Shown here: positions 38,070 through 48,137 of the stretch, piece after piece
Layout of the letters: every line of letters begins with the position of its first letter
Position numbering within the stretch: position 1 is the stretch's first letter
Assembly: GCA_002162955.1 (NCBI GenBank)
Contig: MABD01000057.1
Coordinates: forward strand, 289,754 to 353,753
From: Gammaproteobacteria bacterium 45_16_T64
GTDB taxonomy: Bacteria > Pseudomonadota > Gammaproteobacteria > Pseudomonadales > Ketobacteraceae
Reading direction: 5' to 3'
DNA: 64,000 nt
Position numbers and translations under genes: made by a program
The notes under the pieces: model-generated
What the model saw: only the letters and a program-made list of their open reading frames with translations
Database searches by the model: none
What the model was told of the DNA's origin: nothing

Positions 38070-38798
38070 ATGAGTAAACCAATCGTCATCGCTGTGACAG
38101 GCAATCCCCCAGACAAAACGCTGGAAACCCTTGGGAATTTTGGTGAGTGGATTATCGCCAGTCACGATGACGGTGGTTTTCTTATTGTTGATTGTACTCA
38201 TTGTGTCGATGCCTCAGAGTTGCCTATAGCCGATGATATTGGCGGCGTCATTATCACCGGTTCGCCGTCCATGGTCACTGACCGAGAACCCTGGAGTTTA
38301 CTTCTAGAGCAATGGGTTGTGGATTTGTCTATGACCGACACGCCGGTTTTAGGCATTTGCTACGGACATCAGCTTATTGCTCAGGCTCTTGGCGGCAGCG
38401 TAGGCCTTCATCCAAAAGGCAGAGAGATTGGTTCTGTCCCAATTGAACTTAGTAACGACTGCAAGAAAGACCCGCTTTTCAGTGCCAGCCCCTCCTTCTA
38501 TTATGCTAACGTCACTCACGCTCAAAGCGTATTAACGCTTCCCCCCGGTGCTACTTTACTTGCCAGCAATGACTACGAGCCCCACCAAGCGTTTAGTATC
38601 GGCAATAACATGTGGGGAGTACAATACCATCCAGAATTTAGCGCGAACATCATGCGTTTCTATTTATTCGAACGTTACGATTCACTACAAGAACAAGGTC
38701 TAAATATACAAACACTATTTGAAGAGGTCCAAGAAACACCCTACTCACGAGGTTTGCTCGACAATTTCATTTCACTGTGCCAAAAAGTTACCGAGTAA
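38070..38798 (+). CDS. Class I glutamine amidotransferase-like protein
   Basis: 242 residues. A GATase class I domain with the nucleophile in LGICYGHQ (Cys97), VQYHPEF (His187, Glu189) and the GVIITGSPSMVTD strand. It resembles stand-alone GMP-synthase-like glutaminases (YcfH/GuaA-like family). Such proteins hydrolyse glutamine or gamma-glutamyl compounds, such as gamma-glutamylputrescine in the PuuD group; the actual substrate is unknown. It follows the PEBP gene by 40 bases, so they may be co-transcribed. Confidence 0.85.
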   Translation: MSKPIVIAVTGNPPDKTLETLGNFGEWIIASHDDGGFLIVDCTHCVDASELPIADDIGGVIITGSPSMVTDREPWSLLLEQWVVDLSMTDTPVLGICYGHQLIAQALGGSVGLHPKGREIGSVPIELSNDCKKDPLFSASPSFYYANVTHAQSVLTLPPGATLLASNDYEPHQAFSIGNNMWGVQYHPEFSANIMRFYLFERYDSLQEQGLNIQTLFEEVQETPYSRGLLDNFISLCQKVTE

Positions 38799-38812
38799 AT
38801 ACCCAAGGAATA

Positions 38813-39970
38813 TTACCCATTGACCTTTAACAAGTGAATAATAAATTCAGCGCCATCGTTAAGCTTACCTTTCGCCGTAATAGAGCCGCCGTGAGAATCA
38901 ACAATTTTCTTCGTTGTCCCCATTCCAATCCCCGACCCCTCTACTCCTTTACTATTTGGCAATCGAGAGAAAGGTTGGAATATTCTTTCTGCATATTTCT
39001 CTTCGAATCCCAACCCATTATCTTTAACAATAATTTCGATAAAGGCACCCTCAAGCTCCTTTCCGGTCACATCAATTATTGGGGGAACATCCGGTCTACT
39101 ATATTTTAGGGCATTGTTAATGATGTTCTGAAAAACCTGGTACAGTTGGTGAGAATCACCTTTCGCTAACGGCAAACTCCCAACATTGATTGTCGCTTTC
39201 TTCGCAACAGCTGCTTCTTCAAGGTCTTGCGTCACATGGGATAACACTTCATTAAGGTCCACCTTCGATAGTTGCATTGCCTTTATTTCATTGTCTAATT
39301 CGGCAAACGACAAAATACTATCTATCATACCCGCCATGCGCTCCCCAGATTTCACCGAAATCCCGAGCATTTCTTTGCCTCGATCAGTGAGGTTCTCCGC
39401 TTCATGCTTGAGTGTTCTCTTACAGAAGCCTATCAAGGTAGACAGTGGTTGCTTAAGATCATGGGACACCACGTGAGAAAAACTCTGCAACGATTGATTT
39501 GAGTCCTTAAGGGCTTTGTTTTTTTCAAACAGCGTACTATTCATCGACTCAAACAGCTCCTTGCTCTCTTGTAGCTGCAACTTCTGAATCCATAGACGCT
39601 GAAATACATCAATTTTACTCAGTAATATTTCAGGCACGATAGGTTTTTGTATATAATCCACCGCTCCAACATCATAGCCCTTAACGACGGCCTCATCCGT
39701 CTGGCTATAGGCTGTCAGAAAAATAATCGGGGTATTCCGGTCTTTTTTGCTTTCATGAATAATTTCTGCGGTCTCGAATCCATTCATATCAGGCATTTGA
39801 ACATCGAGAAGAATAAGAAAAAAATCATTCTTCAGTATCGCCATCAAAGCTTCCTGCCCAGAGGCTGCTTCGATCATTTCAATCTCCAGCGTCCGAACAA
39901 TATGCCTCATTGCATAAAGGTTGTTAGGCTCATCGTCTACTACGAGCAACTTGGGCAGATTATTACCCAT
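38813..39970 (-). CDS. Receiver-histidine kinase hybrid
   Basis: 385 residues: an N-terminal receiver (VVDDEPNN, Asp in LILLDVQMPDMNG, Lys in IQKPI) joined by a coiled coil to a HisKA domain (FSHVVSHDLKQPLS, His) and a HATPase_c domain (NNALKYS N box, KDNGLGFEEK G1, GIGMGTTKKIV G2). No transmembrane segment, so a soluble hub. The start codon overlaps the end of cheB by 8 bases, placing it last in the sensory operon. Confidence 0.9.
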   Translation of the reverse strand: MGNNLPKLLVVDDEPNNLYAMRHIVRTLEIEMIEAASGQEALMAILKNDFFLILLDVQMPDMNGFETAEIIHESKKDRNTPIIFLTAYSQTDEAVVKGYDVGAVDYIQKPIVPEILLSKIDVFQRLWIQKLQLQESKELFESMNSTLFEKNKALKDSNQSLQSFSHVVSHDLKQPLSTLIGFCKRTLKHEAENLTDRGKEMLGISVKSGERMAGMIDSILSFAELDNEIKAMQLSKVDLNEVLSHVTQDLEEAAVAKKATINVGSLPLAKGDSHQLYQVFQNIINNALKYSRPDVPPIIDVTGKELEGAFIEIIVKDNGLGFEEKYAERIFQPFSRLPNSKGVEGSGIGMGTTKKIVDSHGGSITAKGKLNDGAEFIIHLLKVNG

Positions 39971-40547
39971 GGCTCAGGCTCCCTAAAAATGGTCCAATTT
40001 CATCTAATGGCAATACGCATTCTACTTCCGCTAACTGCATCGCTGAACGAGGCATAACGGACGCGTAAGCCGTCTCTGGGTCCTCAACGACAACAAAGCC
40101 CCCTACGGACTTTATTTTTTTTAGCCCCACACTACCATCCGAACTGGCCCCGGTAAGGACAACACCCACTAAGCGATCAAAAAACACGTCCGCTGCAGAC
40201 TCAAACAATACATCTATTGACGGTATAGAGCTGTTTACTGGTAGATCTACTGACAAACTCAGCACCTTCTCTTTTTCTATTAACACATGATAACCCGAGG
40301 GAGCCAACCACACATCACCCGCTTTCAATAAGCAGCCTTGTTGTGCTTCTTTCACTGCTAATTCACTACAATCATTTAAGTACTCTGTCAAAAAGGTATC
40401 CGAATCATCCGCTCGATGCTGCACAATAACAATAGGAAAAGACAAGTCTGCGGGAAGCACTGACAATATTTTATGCAATGCATCCAACCCGCCTGCAGAT
40501 ACGCCGATCACCGCGGCCTCGTATTTTTTATCTGACTCTGTATTCAT
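39963..40547 (-). CDS. cheB: CheB-type methylesterase catalytic domain (no receiver)
   Basis: 194 residues, only the CheB methylesterase domain: VIGVSAGGLDAL carrying the catalytic Ser (17), the VQHRAD His (about 44) and a GASSDGSVGL segment with the Asp. The receiver domain of classical CheB is absent, so regulation must come from elsewhere. The adjacent cheR overlaps it by 4 bases (ATGA). It removes methyl groups from chemoreceptor glutamates, or here possibly from another protein, since no MCP gene is in the window. Confidence 0.9.
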   Translation of the reverse strand: MNTESDKKYEAAVIGVSAGGLDALHKILSVLPADLSFPIVIVQHRADDSDTFLTEYLNDCSELAVKEAQQGCLLKAGDVWLAPSGYHVLIEKEKVLSLSVDLPVNSSIPSIDVLFESAADVFFDRLVGVVLTGASSDGSVGLKKIKSVGGFVVVEDPETAYASVMPRSAMQLAEVECVLPLDEIGPFLGSLSHG

Positions 40548-41437
40548 GTTATCGAATTCAATACCGGTCGCTTACGATAAATCCTTTGCCTATCTACTTG
40601 CTCATCGAACTCATTGGCAATTGCACTAAAATCCAACGTTTCTTTATCACCCAAGACAAGAAAACCTCTATGAACCAAGCTGTTACTAAGCACCTTAAGC
40701 ACCCTATTTTGCAAATTCTGATCAAAATAGATGAGTACATTCCGACACAACACCAAATGCATTTCTGCAAATACTCCATCTTTCATTAGATTATGATGTG
40801 CAAACGTTATTCTATCTTTAAGGTCACTATTCATTATTGCGTGTTCATATCTTGCTTGATAGTAGTCACTAAATGACCCCTTTCCGCCAGCGCAGAGGTA
40901 ATTCTCAGTATAGCCCCGTATTTCTTTAAGCGGGTAAATTCCATGTTTGGCAAATTCCAACGATTGGTTATTATAGTCAGTGGCATATATTCGCGTGCGT
41001 TCTAAAAGCCCTTCTTCCTTCAAAAGAATAGCCATCGAGTAGACTTCTTCACCCGTAGCACAACCTGCGTGCCAAATATTGATTCTGGGGTATGTCCTCA
41101 AAAAAGAGACAATTTGATCTCTAATGCCTTTGAATACAACCGCATTCCTGAACATTGTCGTGACTGTGACTGACATATCTTTTAAAAAGCGCTGAAAGAA
41201 ATCCTCATCGTATAACACAAGGGGTATCAACTCAGATACACGCTTTAACCCCTCAGACTGCAACCGATAATGCACTCGACGAATCAAGGAGGCTCTAGCA
41301 TACTGCCTAAAATCATAGCCGTACCGAACCCACACAGCATCCAAAAACCAGTCGATCTCATGGGTTTCTAATTCAACTTTGCTACGAACTAACGCCGACT
41401 CATCATGTACTACCGGCTTACCTACCTCATTTTCCAT
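40544..41437 (-). CDS. cheR: CheR-type protein-glutamate methyltransferase
   Basis: 297 residues. N-terminal CheR_N helical domain, then the Rossmann methyltransferase with SAM motif WHAGCATGEEVYS and the LVLCRNVLIYFD strand. It adds methyl groups from S-adenosylmethionine to receptor glutamates. Together with cheB it forms an adaptation pair next to a large hybrid kinase; such pairs are known to tune non-chemotactic signalling systems. Starts 35 bases after the hybrid kinase stop. Confidence 0.92.
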   Translation of the reverse strand: MENEVGKPVVHDESALVRSKVELETHEIDWFLDAVWVRYGYDFRQYARASLIRRVHYRLQSEGLKRVSELIPLVLYDEDFFQRFLKDMSVTVTTMFRNAVVFKGIRDQIVSFLRTYPRINIWHAGCATGEEVYSMAILLKEEGLLERTRIYATDYNNQSLEFAKHGIYPLKEIRGYTENYLCAGGKGSFSDYYQARYEHAIMNSDLKDRITFAHHNLMKDGVFAEMHLVLCRNVLIYFDQNLQNRVLKVLSNSLVHRGFLVLGDKETLDFSAIANEFDEQVDRQRIYRKRPVLNSIT

Positions 41438-41472
41438 GTTATTAACCTAATACGATCATAGACACGTACTTG

Positions 41473-44400
41473 TTATCGCTTACTATCAAACATCCATACT
41501 CTGAGCATGGAAAATAATTTATCAACATCCACGGGCTTCGTAAGGTATTCTGATGCTCCTGCATCGATGCATTTAGCACGATCTTCAGGCATAGCGTTGG
41601 CGGTTAACGCGATAATAGGGCGTTGCTTATAAGCCGTAATAAGGCGTATTTTTTCCATGGCTTCATAACCGTCCATAATAGGCATCATAATATCCATAAG
41701 GATAAGATCAAAAGGTTCATCTTGCTCTTCAATACAATCTAACGCCACTTGTCCATTCTCTGCAGCGGTCACCTCTATCCCTTCTCGCTCCAACTGACGC
41801 TTTAGCGCAAAGACGTTTCTCATGTCATCATCCACCAAGAGTATTTGTCGCCCCCTAAGCATCTCGTCTTCGTCATGGAGCATAGCGACTTCTTGGCTAT
41901 TGCCACCGTCTTTTTCATTATCCATCTTATGGAGGAAAAGGGACACATCATCCACCAAACGATCCAAAGAGGCTTTGCCCTTTACGATTACAGAAGAGGT
42001 TCTTTCTGATATCTGAGTGAACTCTTTGTCCGTCATTTCCCTACCGGTATACACAACAATCGGCGTACCGTTTGCGTGTTCCTTTTCACTTATTTCAATG
42101 ACAGCATCCAACCCTCCCTTATCCGGCAAACCAAGATCAAGAATAATGCAACTAAAGCGATGGGAATCTAATTGGTTTTCCGCTGCCGCCAGAGTCTCGG
42201 CAAATGTAATATCCACACCTTCATTTTCCAACAATCTGGATATCGCACGTTGGTTTGATAAATCGTCCTCAACAACAAGAATTGTCTTCTGGCTTCCCGA
42301 TAAATCATTGCGAATCGTATCGAACACAGTATCTATGGAACTTTCATTGATCGGCTTTTGAAGAAAACTCATTGCCCCAAGATTTTTGGAGTCGCCACCC
42401 TCCCCACCGGAAATTATGTGTACAGGTATATGTCGGGTTTTAACATGATACTTAAGCTGCTCCAATACCTCATAGCCATGAATATCTGGCAAACCAAGAT
42501 CGAGCAAAACACCGCTAGGTTGATATTGTTCCGCAAGTAATAAGCCATCCCTACCTAAGTTCGATGCCAAAACCTTGAAATTTCTTTGCCGCGCCAATCG
42601 CACGAGTATGTTCACGAAGTGTTTGTCATCTTCAATAATGAGTATTGAGTTATCCGATGGCAAGCAGCCATTCCTATCATCCGATATCCACACTGGCAAA
42701 CTGCCCGCCCTGCTGACATTTGGCATTGGCTCAGTGGAAAGACTTGAAAACCCACCTGATTCATCTCCCACATCCATTGAATCAGGCCCACCAAAGTCGC
42801 TTTCCTCGCCAATGGGGAGATAAAGCGTAAAAGTGCTTCCTTGCCCTGGATCACTTTCAATTTGAATTTCACCACCCAACAATTTTGCAATTTCTCTGGA
42901 AATCGAGAGACCCAACCCTGTACCACCGTATTTTCGGCTCGTAGACCCATCAACTTGTTGAAATGCTTCGAAGATTGCTTGCTGCTTTTCTCGCGGTATT
43001 CCTATTCCACTATCAATAACAGAAAATGCAACTGTGTTCTCTACTGTCAACGTTCCATCTCGAAACTCGACACCTTCTGTGGGCTTTCCTGCACCCAGTT
43101 TGACGCCCCCATCTTCAGTAAACTTGAATGCATTGGAGAGAAAATTCTTAAGTACTTGCTCGATTCGTTTACTATCAGAGTACATCTTTTTCGGTATAGA
43201 TTCAGATACATTCAAGTCAAACCCAAGCCCTTTATCAGATGCTAACCGACCGAACATAACATCCATATTGGTCACGGTTCTTGCTATATCAACTGGCTCA
43301 TGATGAATATCCAGCATTCCCGCTTCGACCTTGGATAGATCCATGATGTCATTAATAAGCGCTAATAGCCCTTTCCCCCCATCATGAATAATCTCCGCGT
43401 CCTGTGCTTGCTCAATCGTCAGTGTTTTCTCTCTATTCTCAGATAAACTCTTAGACAGTATTAACATACTATTTAAGGGCGTTCGTAATTCGTGCGACAT
43501 GTTCGCCAAGAATTCAGACTTGTACTTACTCGCCAACGCCAACTCATCAGCCTGAACTTGAAGATCCCTTTTTGCATCCAAGACTACAGCATTCTGTTTA
43601 GACAGCGACTCCTGCTTTTCTTCTAGTTCTTCATTTGATACACGCAACTCTTCTGATTGCTGTTTCAACTCCTCCTCTGACGCTCTTAGCTGCTCTGCTT
43701 GCTTTTTAAGATCTTCATTCACCGTTTCCAAAGCATCTTGTTGATTTTTTAGTACATGGGATTGTTGTTGCGTTTTCGATAGTAGAGCTTTGGTTTTCTG
43801 GTGGCCAAAATAGGTTTCTAAAGCTATTGCTATAGGTTCAGCAGAAATCTCCATGGATTTTTTAATGTCGTCAGAAAATACAGACGTAGTGCCTAATTCC
43901 ACAACCCCGACAACCCTGCCATTCACGGCTAAAGGCACAATCAACACCGCGTTTGAGTCAATACTGCCAGATGAGGAGCTAACATCTAGAAACCCCACAG
44001 GCAAATCATCCACAAGAATCATTTCATTTTGCAGTGCTGCTTGTCCCGCTAACCCCTCACCCAATTGAATCGTTTGTTTTTCCAGTTTCGTTTTCTCAGC
44101 AGCGTAGCCTCCTATCCAAGACAATATTTCGTCGTCATCACCGGGTTTCACTATGTAGAATGCTACCACTCTAGCACCACTACGCTTTGCAAAAAATATC
44201 GACAAAAGGTTCGCTAGATCCTCTATATTCTTATCTCCGCGAAGAACAACCGCTAGCGAGGACTTCCACTCATTCATTTTGTTCTGTCGATCTGAGTCAG
44301 TTCGCGCTTCCTTTAAGCTGACAGTCATTCGCCGTAAAGCAACGCCTAGTGCATCATTCTCTGAGCGAATTCTAATTTGCGCATCGTAATCACCTTGAGC

Positions 44401-45807
44401 AATGCTACTGGCCTGACTCACCACATCTTTCATTGCCCGCTGCAAATTATTGATTGTTACCGCTAATTCATCCTCATCAGAGCGAGGCACAACTACTTTG
44501 GATAGGTCGCCCACAGACAAATAAGACAACATATTACTCACATCTTGAATGGAATCGACAAAACGAATGAATGTTTGATTTAATACCCCCAACTCATTAT
44601 TTGGGGTTTCAATATTCATTTTAACTAACTGCCCCGCCGACAGTTTTTCAGCCCATACGGTCAAATCTAAAATAGGTAGAGTTATTGCTCTAACACTAAA
44701 AATAGACAGTAAAAGAACCAACCCAACGGTAACCACCACCACAACTATAATGCGCTCGGTAAGTCGTGTTATTGGCAAGAACGCTTCGCTTTCATCAATG
44801 CCCGCGACCATCAACATCGGAACACCACCAAACTCTACTGGGAGTGACACTCCTAGAACGCTAACCCCGCGATAGTCGTCGTAGATTTTTTCACCTAATC
44901 CAATCTCAGCCTCAGCCTCAGCCTCAGCCTCAAGCGCATTTAACCAATCGTTAGTTAATTCCGTATCAACTTTCGTTACTAACACACTGCTCTTATCATC
45001 AAAACGTGACTGTGAACGCATCAGTTGATCTACACCAACGAGATAAATCTCCCCTGTATCACCACCTTCATAACTTTCTACGACATGGGTAATCGCTTCA
45101 CTTGCAAGATGAACCGCAATTGCACCTATTTTATCACCGTACTCATCAACGACAGCTCTGACCAAGAAACTCGCAATCTTATTCTCGTAAGGCGCGTAAA
45201 ACTCAGAATCTGAATACACGGACTCCCCCGACTCAAGGGTGCTACGAACTGCCTGGGCGATCTTAGTACTCGAAAGATCTCCTGCAAAAAAATTAGCGCC
45301 AAGATCGCTATCTCGTCGAATACTATAGATAACATTACCCTTGCTATCCAATAGCAGCACATCAATATGAGAATATGTTGTTAAAAACTGATGGATATCG
45401 GACCCGTACTCATCCTCTATAACACTCCATTGATAACCCCCAGTAAATTTTTTCAATGGACGATTGGAAGCTTGGTAAGCCTCGATCAACGATTCAATAA
45501 ATTTTGCCGTATTCTTTGATTCCGCAATAAGACTTAGATTTGTCTCCAAGACGGAGAAGTGACCCTTCAGATGTGCATGCTTGGCATAGGCAACAGACGA
45601 CAATGTATTAATTTGATCGGCCTTAATAGTATCAACACCACTTTGGATACTAATCCAACCTAAAAAACACATGGGAATAACCGATAACAAAAAGAATCGG
45701 CTGAAGAGCGTCCGTCCTATACCTTGACTAAAAATACTATCGAAGTAGTTCTTTACGCTACGCTCTCTGACCCCATTATCGACGTTGCGATCTAGACGCT
45801 CTTCCAT
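41473..45807 (-). CDS. Membrane hybrid histidine kinase with three receiver domains
   Basis: 1444 residues from the ATG at 45807, with AGGGGTGAG upstream. Order: TM1 near residue 40, an extracytoplasmic dCache-like domain to about 350, TM2 near 360, HAMP, a GAF domain (about 570-690), a coiled coil, HisKA (FLANMSHELRTPLNS) and HATPase_c (NAFKFTEDGG; DSGIGIP; GLGLSISRE). Three receivers follow, with phosphoacceptor Asp in VLLDLGLPDIHG, IILDLGLPDKGG and LILMDIMMPIMDG. The dCache part holds a hexanucleotide repeat encoding Glu-Ala repeats (44905-44932). The upstream gene, 22 bases away, is a periplasmic solute-binding protein that could present ligand to this sensor; cheR, cheB and another receiver kinase follow in the same operon. 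Confidence 0.93.
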   Translation of the reverse strand: MEERLDRNVDNGVRERSVKNYFDSIFSQGIGRTLFSRFFLLSVIPMCFLGWISIQSGVDTIKADQINTLSSVAYAKHAHLKGHFSVLETNLSLIAESKNTAKFIESLIEAYQASNRPLKKFTGGYQWSVIEDEYGSDIHQFLTTYSHIDVLLLDSKGNVIYSIRRDSDLGANFFAGDLSSTKIAQAVRSTLESGESVYSDSEFYAPYENKIASFLVRAVVDEYGDKIGAIAVHLASEAITHVVESYEGGDTGEIYLVGVDQLMRSQSRFDDKSSVLVTKVDTELTNDWLNALEAEAEAEAEIGLGEKIYDDYRGVSVLGVSLPVEFGGVPMLMVAGIDESEAFLPITRLTERIIVVVVVTVGLVLLLSIFSVRAITLPILDLTVWAEKLSAGQLVKMNIETPNNELGVLNQTFIRFVDSIQDVSNMLSYLSVGDLSKVVVPRSDEDELAVTINNLQRAMKDVVSQASSIAQGDYDAQIRIRSENDALGVALRRMTVSLKEARTDSDRQNKMNEWKSSLAVVLRGDKNIEDLANLLSIFFAKRSGARVVAFYIVKPGDDDEILSWIGGYAAEKTKLEKQTIQLGEGLAGQAALQNEMILVDDLPVGFLDVSSSSGSIDSNAVLIVPLAVNGRVVGVVELGTTSVFSDDIKKSMEISAEPIAIALETYFGHQKTKALLSKTQQQSHVLKNQQDALETVNEDLKKQAEQLRASEEELKQQSEELRVSNEELEEKQESLSKQNAVVLDAKRDLQVQADELALASKYKSEFLANMSHELRTPLNSMLILSKSLSENREKTLTIEQAQDAEIIHDGGKGLLALINDIMDLSKVEAGMLDIHHEPVDIARTVTNMDVMFGRLASDKGLGFDLNVSESIPKKMYSDSKRIEQVLKNFLSNAFKFTEDGGVKLGAGKPTEGVEFRDGTLTVENTVAFSVIDSGIGIPREKQQAIFEAFQQVDGSTSRKYGGTGLGLSISREIAKLLGGEIQIESDPGQGSTFTLYLPIGEESDFGGPDSMDVGDESGGFSSLSTEPMPNVSRAGSLPVWISDDRNGCLPSDNSILIIEDDKHFVNILVRLARQRNFKVLASNLGRDGLLLAEQYQPSGVLLDLGLPDIHGYEVLEQLKYHVKTRHIPVHIISGGEGGDSKNLGAMSFLQKPINESSIDTVFDTIRNDLSGSQKTILVVEDDLSNQRAISRLLENEGVDITFAETLAAAENQLDSHRFSCIILDLGLPDKGGLDAVIEISEKEHANGTPIVVYTGREMTDKEFTQISERTSSVIVKGKASLDRLVDDVSLFLHKMDNEKDGGNSQEVAMLHDEDEMLRGRQILLVDDDMRNVFALKRQLEREGIEVTAAENGQVALDCIEEQDEPFDLILMDIMMPIMDGYEAMEKIRLITAYKQRPIIALTANAMPEDRAKCIDAGASEYLTKPVDVDKLFSMLRVWMFDSKR
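44905..44932 (-). repeat. Hexanucleotide repeat encoding Glu-Ala repeats
   Basis: Four and two-thirds copies of CTCAGC on the plus strand encode alternating Glu and Ala in the periplasmic domain of the hybrid kinase. The 6-bp unit keeps the frame when copy number changes. Confidence 0.9.
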
Positions 45808-45829
45808 ACTCACCCCTATTTCAGCGAAT

Positions 45830-46936
45830 TTACTGTTCGGTAATCTTCGTTGCAAAACTCGCATCGGTGAACGCATCTATATCGATAGGTTCGCGGAGTA
45901 TCCCTCCCTCAACCGCCAAGTCCATTATCATTTTCATGCCTGGCTTTTCAACATTCAAATTCTTATAATTAATCACATCCAAGTCTTTACGCAAACTTTG
46001 GATAATCGCCAATTCATTGTGTTCCGGGATATGCTTTCGTACCATAGCAGCGATATCTCGCATCGCGTCCCCCCCTTCCTCTCTTGCTGCTTCAATATCC
46101 AATCCTGCTTGATGGATGTAATGAATGACCTCCTTGATGGCTTCTTGCTTGTTTTTAATTGCGTCATCAGATGCTAGCGCGATACATTCGACATGACCTT
46201 TAGGCCAAGGCATGACATCTTTTGAATACCAAGCAACATGACCAAAATTTTGAGTTTCCACTACATCAGCCCAGGGCAGCGACTGCTCGAAAGACGCGGC
46301 AATCCCCTTACTGTTTTGCTTTTTGATAAATGCTGGTGCCTTAGGTGGTGCTACTGCGATAGCAATGACATCTTCTTGTGTTCCAGTGCCAATCCCCAGC
46401 GTCTTACCGTGCTCTTTTAGATATTTATAGAGAACCACCATATGAGTCGCAAATAAGGATGGCACCCCTACCTGACTCGGCTTTCCCATTTCCTTCTTAA
46501 CGGTGCTATAGGCTTCTGCAACCTTAGAATCGGGTTTTCGGTCTATCCGCTTTTCTGCAAGATTTACATGCCTATTGATAAGGTCATTAATCGCCAATGC
46601 ATTACCGTCTCTGTGCATTTGTCCCACCCACTTAAAGGTTGGACTCTCCCGATACATATCCATCGCCAATGGACTCATCACAAACGCCAGGTCTGATTGC
46701 CCATCCAAGAAGAAGCCTCGCAACAATGGCCAGCTCTTCATCCGCTGTATCGAAAAGTCCGCAAACTTCATATCGTTTCTGTATCTTTCATAAGCAACTA
46801 TTCCAGCGTAATGATCTGCTAACGGAATATAGGCTGCCTTTACTGGTGTACGGTCCCCCGCCTTGCTCACGCTAGAACACACACTCAGCAGAATAAACAA
46901 AGAAAAAACAAAGAATTGCGGTTTCTTATGTAGCAT
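45830..46936 (-). CDS. ABC-type periplasmic solute-binding protein (NMT1/NrtA-like)
   Basis: 368 residues with an N-terminal signal peptide (FSLFILLSVCSSVSKAG) and a two-lobed binding-protein pattern: VKAAYIPLADHYAGIVAYERY, then LRGFFLDGQSDLAFVMSPLAM and a VGVPSLFATHMVVLYKYLKEHG segment. These match the nitrate/taurine/thiamine-precursor-type binding proteins (NMT1/NrtA-like). No transporter genes are adjacent; instead the gene heads the operon of the giant hybrid kinase, so it may deliver ligand to a sensor rather than to a permease. Ligand unknown. Confidence 0.85.
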   Translation of the reverse strand: MLHKKPQFFVFSLFILLSVCSSVSKAGDRTPVKAAYIPLADHYAGIVAYERYRNDMKFADFSIQRMKSWPLLRGFFLDGQSDLAFVMSPLAMDMYRESPTFKWVGQMHRDGNALAINDLINRHVNLAEKRIDRKPDSKVAEAYSTVKKEMGKPSQVGVPSLFATHMVVLYKYLKEHGKTLGIGTGTQEDVIAIAVAPPKAPAFIKKQNSKGIAASFEQSLPWADVVETQNFGHVAWYSKDVMPWPKGHVECIALASDDAIKNKQEAIKEVIHYIHQAGLDIEAAREEGGDAMRDIAAMVRKHIPEHNELAIIQSLRKDLDVINYKNLNVEKPGMKMIMDLAVEGGILREPIDIDAFTDASFATKITEQ

Positions 46937-47034
46937 TTCGAAGCTCCGTGCCCGTTAACCAAGTAAATTTAGTTAAGTGTAGGCCACCGAGACGATTGAG
47001 CAATTAATTGGGAGAATCCGTTACGTAGAAAATG

Positions 47035-47952
47035 CTATACCTTGATAGAGTCCAGTGCCGGTAACTCTGAAACAATAGATTCTAGCCATTTACACACCGC
47101 GCCCATCTTATCCAAATCAGCATATTCTTTTCTAAACACAACCCAGAATTTTGCCGAGGTGTTCCATGTCACGTCAAAAGGAATCATCAGTTTCCCCTCA
47201 TTTATCCAGCGATTCGCATAGGGCAGTATGGCAACCGTAACGCCTAAACCTTCAGAAGCTGCCGTCATTGCATCTAGATAGGATTCACAGGGAATAATTT
47301 CTGCCGGTACAATGCCCGCTTTTTCTAGCTGCGCCAAAAATGGTCCAATGACTTTTTCCTGAGAATTTGGGTAAAAAAAGCAATGACGTTTTAGATCACT
47401 TAATACGCGTGCTGGTTTTTCGGTAAAGTACTGAGGATTACCCACCGGTGCCATCACCACATCGGTAAGTGCAAACGATTGCATGCCGTCCCAATCACCA
47501 GACCCAAATCGAATACCAGCATCTATATCCTCAAGACTAACCCCCGCCATTGATAAGCGTGTCTCTACCCTCAATTCAGTGCCTGGCAGTACGTCTTTAA
47601 ATGACATCAAGTTTGGTATTAGCAACGTATGGGCAATATAGGGTTCAGTTGCCATATAGAAAGCACGCTGTCTGAATTGGCGATACAGCGCCTGACAGCC
47701 GTTATCGTAAACTTCAATGACCCGGCTTGCCGTCTTATAGAATTCAGTCCCCGCTGGGGTGAGCACCAAGGAGCGAGTGCGCCTTTCAAACAACAATAGA
47801 TCCAAATGATGCTCCAACGCCTTGATCTGCTGGCTGATTGCGGGCGGCGTCACATGCAACTCTTCAGCCGCAAGCTTAAAACTGAGATGCCGAGCCGCTG
47901 CTTCAAATGGCAGCAGCCATTGGATCGATGGCTTTAGCATGCTCATCTTCAC
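47035..47952 (-). CDS. LysR-family transcriptional regulator
   Basis: 305 residues. N-terminal wHTH with the classical LysR pattern (FEAAARHLSFKLAAEELHVTPPAISQQIKALEHHL), followed by the periplasmic-binding-protein-like effector domain. The overall pattern is close to the GcvA group of LysR proteins. It is divergent from the DUF2804 gene (185-base intergenic region), which is a likely target; the solute-binding and channel genes further on are less certain. Target and effector unproven. Confidence 0.9.
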   Translation of the reverse strand: MKMSMLKPSIQWLLPFEAAARHLSFKLAAEELHVTPPAISQQIKALEHHLDLLLFERRTRSLVLTPAGTEFYKTASRVIEVYDNGCQALYRQFRQRAFYMATEPYIAHTLLIPNLMSFKDVLPGTELRVETRLSMAGVSLEDIDAGIRFGSGDWDGMQSFALTDVVMAPVGNPQYFTEKPARVLSDLKRHCFFYPNSQEKVIGPFLAQLEKAGIVPAEIIPCESYLDAMTAASEGLGVTVAILPYANRWINEGKLMIPFDVTWNTSAKFWVVFRKEYADLDKMGAVCKWLESIVSELPALDSIKV

Positions 47953-48137
47953 ACTCCATGAAATAAGTTTTTCTTATCTATACGAAATTTATTCTACGTT
48001 GTCAAACCCGTCAATCATAGGCTAATTTACAATCAACAAGCACCATGGGACATATATTCTATGGCAAACCAAAATCCCTGTAGTGATCTACGCTTAACGA
48101 ACACTCGGGACCCACTAGATATTAAGCAAGAAGACAC

